Source: Spisula solida
Lineage: Eukaryota; Mollusca; Bivalvia; Venerida; Mactridae
Assembly: GCA_947247005.1 (NCBI GenBank)
Contig: OX365952.1
Location: 3,494,501-3,558,500 of the forward strand
Direction: 5' to 3'
DNA: 64,000 nt
Made by a program: the position numbers and the translations under genes. Of the stretch, positions 39,901 through 48,900 are shown piece by piece. The notes under the pieces are model-generated. The model was not told the origin of the DNA and ran no database searches. It saw only the letters and a program-made list of their open reading frames with translations. The first letter of the stretch is position 1; each line of letters begins with the position of its first letter.

Positions 39901-42900
39901 GTTTTATCACGTATACTTACACGATATGCGGCTTAATCCGTATACGCATACAGTAGAGGAAACCAAGCTGTACATTATTACCGCAACAAAATATACCTGA
40001 TAAATTGGCTGATACTATTTACGCCCCGCAAACAGCAAATTGGTCATATTGTTTGTGCGCTCAAAAATGACAAGTCAATAAAAGCATTAATTTTATTGAA
40101 TACACTGTTACAAGGGTTTCTGCAAATAAACAAATTAAACTCCAAACATATGTGTCTTTCCTTCACAAAACATCGAACATCAGCATGTGTGATTTAAAGT
40201 AGTAAAAATAAATAAAATATCACGTAACTTATTTATAAATTAATGAACGTAAACTTTGTAGTAAAACGTTCAACGAGTTGCGAATAAGGCAAGTTGCACG
40301 AGTATCCAATGTTACAGCAATGACATATCTATTTTTAGAAACTTCAATATACTCTCCACACTAAGTTTCATAAAAACGTCTGATAATCAATTCAGTCATA
40401 ATTTTCATTTCGTGCAATAAATATCTTATACTCGTGTTATTAAAACTGTTTCAATGTTTAAAATGTGTTCTTATCTACTGAAAAATTCGAAGCTCGTTTT
40501 CATTTTTCATTAACAAGAAATGTAATTGTACCAGCTAATAGCCACTCAGTTTCAGCGTTCAAGGTAAAATGAGTGAAAGTAGAATGCACTTAGTTAAATA
40601 GTACGGGATATTATAGTGTTTAGAATCGAACTAAAAATCGGTTCTTGTATTTTTCGGTGAATAACACACAGGCAAAAGTTCGGATGTGTAGCTAGAGTGA
40701 TTTAATTTTCCGCATCTGAACTTCTGCCTGTGTTTTATTCACCGACAAAATACAAGAACATATTTATATTTCTTAAATAATTTGACATAGAGCGATATTT
40801 TCAAATTTATCAAAATCGTTCTTTTAACGGAAGTTTTATTCAATGTGAACACGAAAGGGATGCAAGCTGTAAACAGAAGATATTCCGGTCGGCATAGTAT
40901 ATTTTTAATGTTCTACATGTATACATTTGGTGATGATTTCAGATACGCTGGCCTATACTGTGTTGTACTGACTGGTTATGCAAAAGGCAAGGACTTCAAA
41001 CCAGGAGATTCGTTCACAGGAGAATCCAATCATAGCTGGAATGCTGTATATATAGACGACAATTGGCATCTAGTGGACACTAAATGGGCGGCCATGTCCA
41101 AGAATAATAACAACAGCGGGGTGAGTACGATATCGCGTATATGTGGATATTGGGAGGCTGTGATACTTACGGCGGACGTACAAAGTTACGTGTAGAACAC
41201 TTTTTAAGCATTTCGTCATCCACGCCAGAGGTGTGCAGTTTCAAAAATGAGCGTACGTCATACGACAGACGAGCCTATACTTAAAGATACTTAAAGATAC
41301 AAAATTTATACTTATTTATACCGTTACGTGTAGACTACTTCTTGACCATTTCGTCATCCAGATAAATTATCATAACAAATCGAACAGGGAAGGCAGCCCT
41401 CAACGGAAACAACAGCAGAGCACGAAATGCACAAAAAGACCAGTGTACATTGCTACCTCTGCATGAAAGTAACCCCGGTCAAAATAATAATTATGAGATT
41501 TGATGATTTTTTATTGATTGTTTAAGTTGTAAATTATGTGAATAAAATAGACACGACTGTACACATAATGTACTGTATATCTAAATATTCCAGAACGGAG
41601 CAGAACGGAACGGTTTATTTCTCAGTTCAAGTTTTCAAGTTACATAAAATGTCTAAATATTCCAGGTAAATGTTGAAGACGATTTCTACTTTATGACCGA
41701 TCCTGAAAACTTCATCTACAGTCATTGGCCTCATCAAACAGAGTGGCAGTTCTTACAAAGGAAGATCTCACTCAGTGAATTTGAAGACCTACCCTTTGTT
41801 AAGCCGTACTACTTTAAGACAAACGTGACCCTCGGATGGACTGAGAAGCCTGTTATACGTACAAGTCACGGTGTAGTCACGTGGACACTACGATATGCAA
41901 AACCACTCAAGTTTGGTTTCAAGCTGATACCGGTGACCGAAGAAAATCGGCCTTACAAAGGACCCGACTTGAAAACAACGTTATATCAGGAGAGTAAAGT
42001 GGAAGAAACTAGGTTTGTCTTCCGAGCACCGAAATCCGGTACTTATATTTGTAAATTCTACGCCAAAGGCCTGGAACCAGAAGATGTGAATAAACATCTA
42101 ACCGAGATTGTTGAATACCGCATTGAAGTGAAGGAACCAGCGCCGGATGCTGCGCCATTACCTCAATGTACACATACAGTATGGGGAGCAGGCATCAAAG
42201 CTAGAAAGGTAATCTCACTTTTAGTCCGGTGTCATGTAAGATTTGTAAGAGAAATGTTATATTCGTCCGACTGGGATTAGTGCGCATGTGCGGCGTATAC
42301 ATTACATCCGGTGTGATGCATGCAGTATATTTTACATAAATTTGTTTGTAAATAAATCACGGCTAGTGATTAGCACTTGTGCACCGCGTAAAATTTGTCA
42401 GCTAAAATACTTCCTGTCGTATTAATCTTTTAGTCGTGTGACTCTCATGCTTCGGTCAATAAATGTGATATTTGGGTTAGACACGGCATTAGAGAACATG
42501 TATATAGTTCATATTGATTGGTATACTGTTAGGGAATATGTTGTTTTTGAAACATCTGAATCTGAATGCACTTTGATAAATCCAACATGGCGACCAAGAT
42601 GGCCGCCTAAATCAGACAAATATGTCAGGACCATTAGTTTGTATAATTATTTAGCTCTTGGTAGCCTTCTAAAGACAGTTGGTTCCATTCAGACCTCTGT
42701 ATTTGAACTTGACTTCTGAAAGTTAATATGTTGAATTCGTTAATATTGAAATCCTCTGTATTCAAACGAAAATGAAATATTGCAGTCAGGCACATACAAC
42801 AAATGTCTGCGATATTGTAGTAAAAAAACGAAATATATTTTTTTAAATAAGATGAAAAATATGTACTATGCAAAAGTTGTCAGGGAATTACATTTGGTCT

Positions 42901-45900
42901 GCGTATGTAAACTATTTTCAACAGTACAATTTTTTATTTACGTTCTCTAACTTGAACTCTTTCAGCTTGGATTAGAACCTGATTTCAAGTCTGGTGTTGT
43001 GACGTCATTGGAGCCAGCTATTGAACTAAAGTTTCAGAAGACACGTCCTCTTCGAGTGATGTGTAAACTGAAGAGACGTGATGTGGATGATAAGTTACTG
43101 GAAAGATGTATTACTGTCAGTAATTTGGATAAGGTAAGTGTTGTACTATAAAATACATTATTTAAGAAATATTGAATTACCTGTGATTTATCGTAGAATA
43201 AAGCACAGTAACGAGTTCGGAGGCGTAGCAATTAAATCACAGGTGCGTATCACGAGCTATTTAAAGTACGCATCCGAACAAGTAACTGTGCTTTAATAAA
43301 GACAAACACAGGGACATGTGATAACTAATCCCTATGCAATAACACTCAATAATGTGGGTTCATATTTTGTTTATAAATGAAAGACGTATCATAATTATAT
43401 CAACTTTTCACTGAAACTTTTACTGAACAAGTAAAACTTATAATATTCGTGGTTTTCTTGGACAACCAACGTATATAAGCCTATGTCCAATTGAGCTTTT
43501 CTGCCACGGCGATGTAATCCCGATTTAAATCAGAACATCGTGAACAGGTCCATCATGGTCTAGAGGAAGCTTCGGGGAAGTCATGAGACTATTTGTGGTA
43601 TAGGATTGGAAGGAATCGTGATGACTCGGGTGGTATCGTAAGATATCGGGAGAACATCGCCGGTGAGGCATTCCTCAGTGGGACCAATGCTTAAGATTTG
43701 GAGCGTGCACAATGGCACTTTCTGTCAATTTCAATTCAACTTTAAATACATACAGTAAACTATTTTCTTCCTAGTTTTGATGAAAAACAACAACAAGAAA
43801 ATATTTTTTTCAACTTCAGATCTCTATACAATTACATTTACCGGAGCCTGGTGAATATGGTGTAGATGTATTCGTTAATCAACATAAAAAGAAGAAAACA
43901 TTCTACCACGCATGTCAATATCTCGTTCTATATCTCGCCGAGGACGAGAAGTCATCATTTGTCACGGAGATAACGAGAGGACAAACGTCTGATGATACTG
44001 ATGGAGAGATATATGTACAAGAAGATAAAGATGTGAGTCATTATACACATACAAAAAATGAAAACGTACTACTGTATGTAAAGTGTAATCCAAAGAAAAC
44101 CGAATACCGCTCGAACCTCCTGATTTGCTCGGGTTTCATCTTTACCAATTTGAGATTTTAATTGCATATTGTACGATATTCATTACTACTAGATGTAGCA
44201 TTGTAACTCTTAAGAAAGAGCCGATAACTAATTTTAAGTATTTAATTAAAGAGTGAGGTCATAATAATCACGTACTATTGAGTCTAACGTGTGCTATTCT
44301 AGGCGCCGATGCTGGTGCTAACTATTGTTGTTGTTGTTGTTGCGGGTGTCTCCCGTTGTCGCAAGTTGTGATATAAATCTAAAATTGTCAATAAGACGAC
44401 GATAAGACAATGATTTCTATATAATAATATTGTATCTAATCTTGTTTCCATCTTCGAAAATTACGATCTATTGTATTGATCAGCATTGCTTTATTGATTC
44501 AGTTGCAGAAACTGATGTCATGGAACATGCCTGCCATAGAAACATTAGAAGTCCAAGATAGGAAAGATACACCAAATGCTCCGGACACGTTTAATATGTG
44601 CCCCGTGTTTAATACAGAAGCCCCAAAACCAGTTCCGGTTAATATGTCGGGCATGGTGACGTTTTATGATTTCACTGACCGGAGAGTAATTGAATCATTA
44701 GACTCCCACGCTGAAGAGGTATTTTATTTTATATTTCTGTTTCGTTTATCACTCAATTTAAATATTGCTCGTCCTGCCAAATAGCCAATTTTTGTATTAT
44801 GTCGTTGGGAACTAAGAATCAGTTTACAATGCATTTTAATTGAAGTAATACTATTATCATGATCGAACGGTGCCAAATATGATAAAAACTAAACACATGG
44901 GACCGTGTTTTTCCATCACAACATTAAGTTGATGGTCTTTGTTTAAACCGATTTCATATGTACTCACATTACAGTAAAACCTCGATAAGACGAGCATCCA
45001 TATCACGAGCATCCGGTCTATGTCGAGCAAATTTCACAGTCCCGGCGAATGTGCTTTATGTTGTATATTGATTTGACTTACGAGCTGTATCTGTACTTTT
45101 GATACCAATATTAGTTTACAAAACTACATGTTTGACATTTAGTGAAATAATAGAGGTACTTGTTTCTATTTTTTCTGAGTTTGCTTAATAGGTTCGACTG
45201 TAGGACAGAAAAATAGGTCTATGCATTTCTAAAACGTGTGCAGTATGCATTTTAAGAAACTTGGCTCTTACTTTCGTCTGATATTTTATCGCATCGGAAG
45301 AAATGTTATCTAGATTGCATGAAGATGTTTAGAAAATATGTCGTAAAAAGTATCGCCCAACTCTCCGTATAAATAGTGTCATTGTTTCTTTCACGTTCGT
45401 TTAACTATACTTTACAGGTGGCTCAATGTAACCATGATAGTTTTAGAGATCTAATGTGGGATCTCGTCTTCTCTGTTGGAGTCACCAATGAACTTGCTAA
45501 AGCCAGGTATGTTAGACTGTTCTATTCCAATAACAAACTTGTGTAATTCTTTAATTTCAGCTCGAACACAAAATTAAATTCCCGCGAATACTGTACCACG
45601 TAAATAAAAAACAAGCGGGTTACTTCTAACGTTAAAACACAAACGAATTTTCAACCCCACGAAAAAGCCAAGTCAGAAAAAAATTCAAATGTAATACGCG
45701 TTTTATTGTATTGCTTTATTTCCCTGATGTAGTAGAGTTGCTAGATTCTCTTTTTTCAATAAAGTCCGTTTAATCAGGTCTGTCACTTGTATACAAACAT
45801 TGCAATATCATAATATTGTAATTTTATTGTTTTAAACATTATAATTGGAGAAAAAGGCAATGAAAACTAATTCATCATTCACTAAGCTACATACTAATAC

Positions 45901-48900
45901 ACGTACTGTCTATTAAAATAACAAATTCATGAGAGAAATTACAATGTTTATGTAACGTTACACAATGTTACGCAAACAAGTGACCGAACTGATTAATTGA
46001 TTTATACTTATTGTCATCTTATAGGCCGTGTTGTTGGACTATGATTCAAAACAGAACGAGGTACTGAAAAGATTAAACTAGGTTTCGGGCTACGCCTTCG
46101 ACAAAATAAGGCAAGCTTGGGTTTTCATACACTAGAACTTATCATTGGCCTTGTTGGACTATGATGTAAAACAGAAAGCAAAGTAAACTAGGTTTGGTGC
46201 TACGCCTTCGACAAAATAAGACAACCTTGGGTTTTCGTACATTGTAATTTGCCATTTCATTTTCAGATTGATATTTCGATGGGTGACAAAGAAAGACTTC
46301 GGTGAACTAGAATTTAAAAATACGCTCAAAGATAGTCCAGAGGAAGTGCTAGTGTGGCTAAAGATAGGTCGATCATCACACGCTCATGTGTTCTATACGA
46401 TGTGCTGGTAAGTTTGGTGACGTCATGGCTATTTATAAGATACTAGATAGTTTGGTGACGTCATGGCTATAAGATACTAGATAATTTGGTGACGTCATGG
46501 CTTCAAGGTACTTGATAGTTTGGTGATATCACGGCTATAAGATACTAGCTAGTTTGGTGATGGCATGGCTATAAGACACTAGATAGTTTGGTGACGTCAA
46601 AGCTGTAAGATAGTAAGCGAAATTATGTTTCCCAGTTTCTTGCAAGATTGAGAACATTTCTCTTCCCAATACTAGCATTTGTTCAAACTTTGAATATGGC
46701 CAGTTCCAGCATACCATAAAAAACCAGAAAGTGCATAATTAATCAACGTGCTTGTAAACTGCCAGTGAATAGGCCTAGGCAAATTTGAAGAGAGAACGCT
46801 AGACTAGTCTCAAGAGGCAGATAACTCATAAACATGTTTGATGACCTGTTAATTATTTGGTATTTTTCTGTTTCTAACATGCTACTACATTGTTGTATGT
46901 TCATACAAAATGTCTGAACAAATTCCATGATGTTTTGCCACATCGTTCATACACATACACTGCTGCGAAAGTCTCTAATAAGTGCAGCAAACCATAAGAT
47001 ATGGATTGTCCATTTGCGTTATTTAGTTCGAAATATTGTGTCCAATTCAGTAAAATCACCTCCTAGGGGTACGTTATTGTCGTCGTATGTTGGTGTAATG
47101 TCATTTCGTCCGGTTTTGTTGTGCCCCCCACTTATAAAGCCCCCCCCCCCACACTTATTTATATAGCATTGGTGCTGTCCGTCCGTACGTATGCCGTACG
47201 TAACACAAATATTGTGTGTTGAACTTCTCATAAACTGTTGGGTAGAATTTCTTTAAACTTTTACAGAATAACAACCTTAGTGTATTGATGACCGTAAATG
47301 ATGGATTTTTTGCTGCGTCCATTTTTACCTGAATTTTAGCACTTTGTTTTTTTTACTATTTACCCCATAGTGAAAAAATATGTGCATTGAACTCCTCACA
47401 AACAGTTCGGTGCAGTTTCTTCAAACTTTCACAGATTAACAATCTCAATGTATAGATGACCATTAAGAATGGAATTTTCGCTGTGTCTTTTTTTACCTGA
47501 ATGATGGACCTTTGTCATATATACTATAACTATAGTCCACAAGGCTAGCGAAATTGAATAACGATGTTACCTCAACCTTTTTTGTGTCTCTCCTTCTCCA
47601 TTTAAAATGATATGTGCTATAATGGGGGCACCCGTGTCCCAAGGGCATAATTTCTAGTTACCATTTAGCTTGTAAAACAAAATGATCGGAACAATTTAAT
47701 ACTAGTAGTAATATCCAACGATGAAATCACTGTCATGTTCACTCTTAGTTCAAAAATGAGACCCTACGTATGTTTCACTACTATTGAGTTATACGTAAGG
47801 TCTCATTTGGGACTTCTTCACTCTTATTAACGTTTCGGTAATTAACGGCTTATCAAGATTTTAATTTTCTTATGTACTCAGTAATGGTAAATCATTACTT
47901 CTGTACTTTCAGTTTTGCTGGTCTACATTGTAAAGTGATATCAGGATTAGCTAAAGGTGCAAGTTATCGTATAGGACAACCGATGTCACCAGAGGAGTGT
48001 CAGCATTGGTGGAATGCTGTCTACATCTACGGGAAATGGTGTCTAGTTGACAGTTACCTAGCAACCATTCCCATCATCAACAAAACCGGAAGTGGAGACC
48101 TTAAATATAGCTTCAACGAAAACTACTTCCTGGTGGACCCAAACAAGCTTGTATACACGCATTTTCCGGAAGAGTCGTCATGGCAATTGTCGAGTGAGAT
48201 GGTTACCTTAGACGAATTCACGTTACAGCCGAAAATAACACCACATTTTCTACAATTTGGTCTGCAAACGTTGTCTCATAAGGCTGGGGTAGTGTGTACA
48301 ACTAATGAAACGGAAATAGAGCTGGGCTTTCCTTCCAAACGCACTGGGCTTAAGTTTGTACTGAGTCTTGTGTACGAAAATGGTATTGATGAAATAAATG
48401 GGATAAAACTCAGTCAGTTCGGGATGGTTGAATGCCTCGCCAACAAAGTTGTCATCCGAGTCAGTCTCCCTAAAAAGGGGACGTATACATTACAGGTTTA
48501 CGCTAAAGAAGATACACCGACTGGCAAGGACATATCATTTTCACAAGTATGTGAGTATCTGCTACAACAAGAGAGGGACCCTGACAAGATCATCTGCCCC
48601 TATCCACCGTGTTCTTCCCTAATGTGGGGCCCTGGACCGGGATTCTATCAGCTTGGGTTAACACCCGGTAACAACCGTGCCATAGTACATGCCAAATCAG
48701 GCAGAGCCGAAATCCGTATTAAGATGATAAAAGCGATTCAGCTGCGATCCCAGATCAAGTTAAGTCAAGTTTCCGTGTCAAGTGACTTACCATTGGTTGT
48801 GTATAAGATTGTAGAAAATATGGCCTACTTTACTGTTGTGATGACGGATAAAGGACTGTATGGGTTGGAGATATATGCCCGTGATCCGGACACTCAAGAT

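Noticed and set aside
41693..42280. Separate 195-aa gene
   Set aside because: The segment is exon 5 plus read-through into intron 5. Both splice sites and the phase fit the larger gene.
47872..47912. Start of an independent gene at the Met of the 587-codon frame
   Set aside because: The frame begins inside an intron. The acceptor at 47912 joins in phase with exon 10 and completes TGc-like domain 2.
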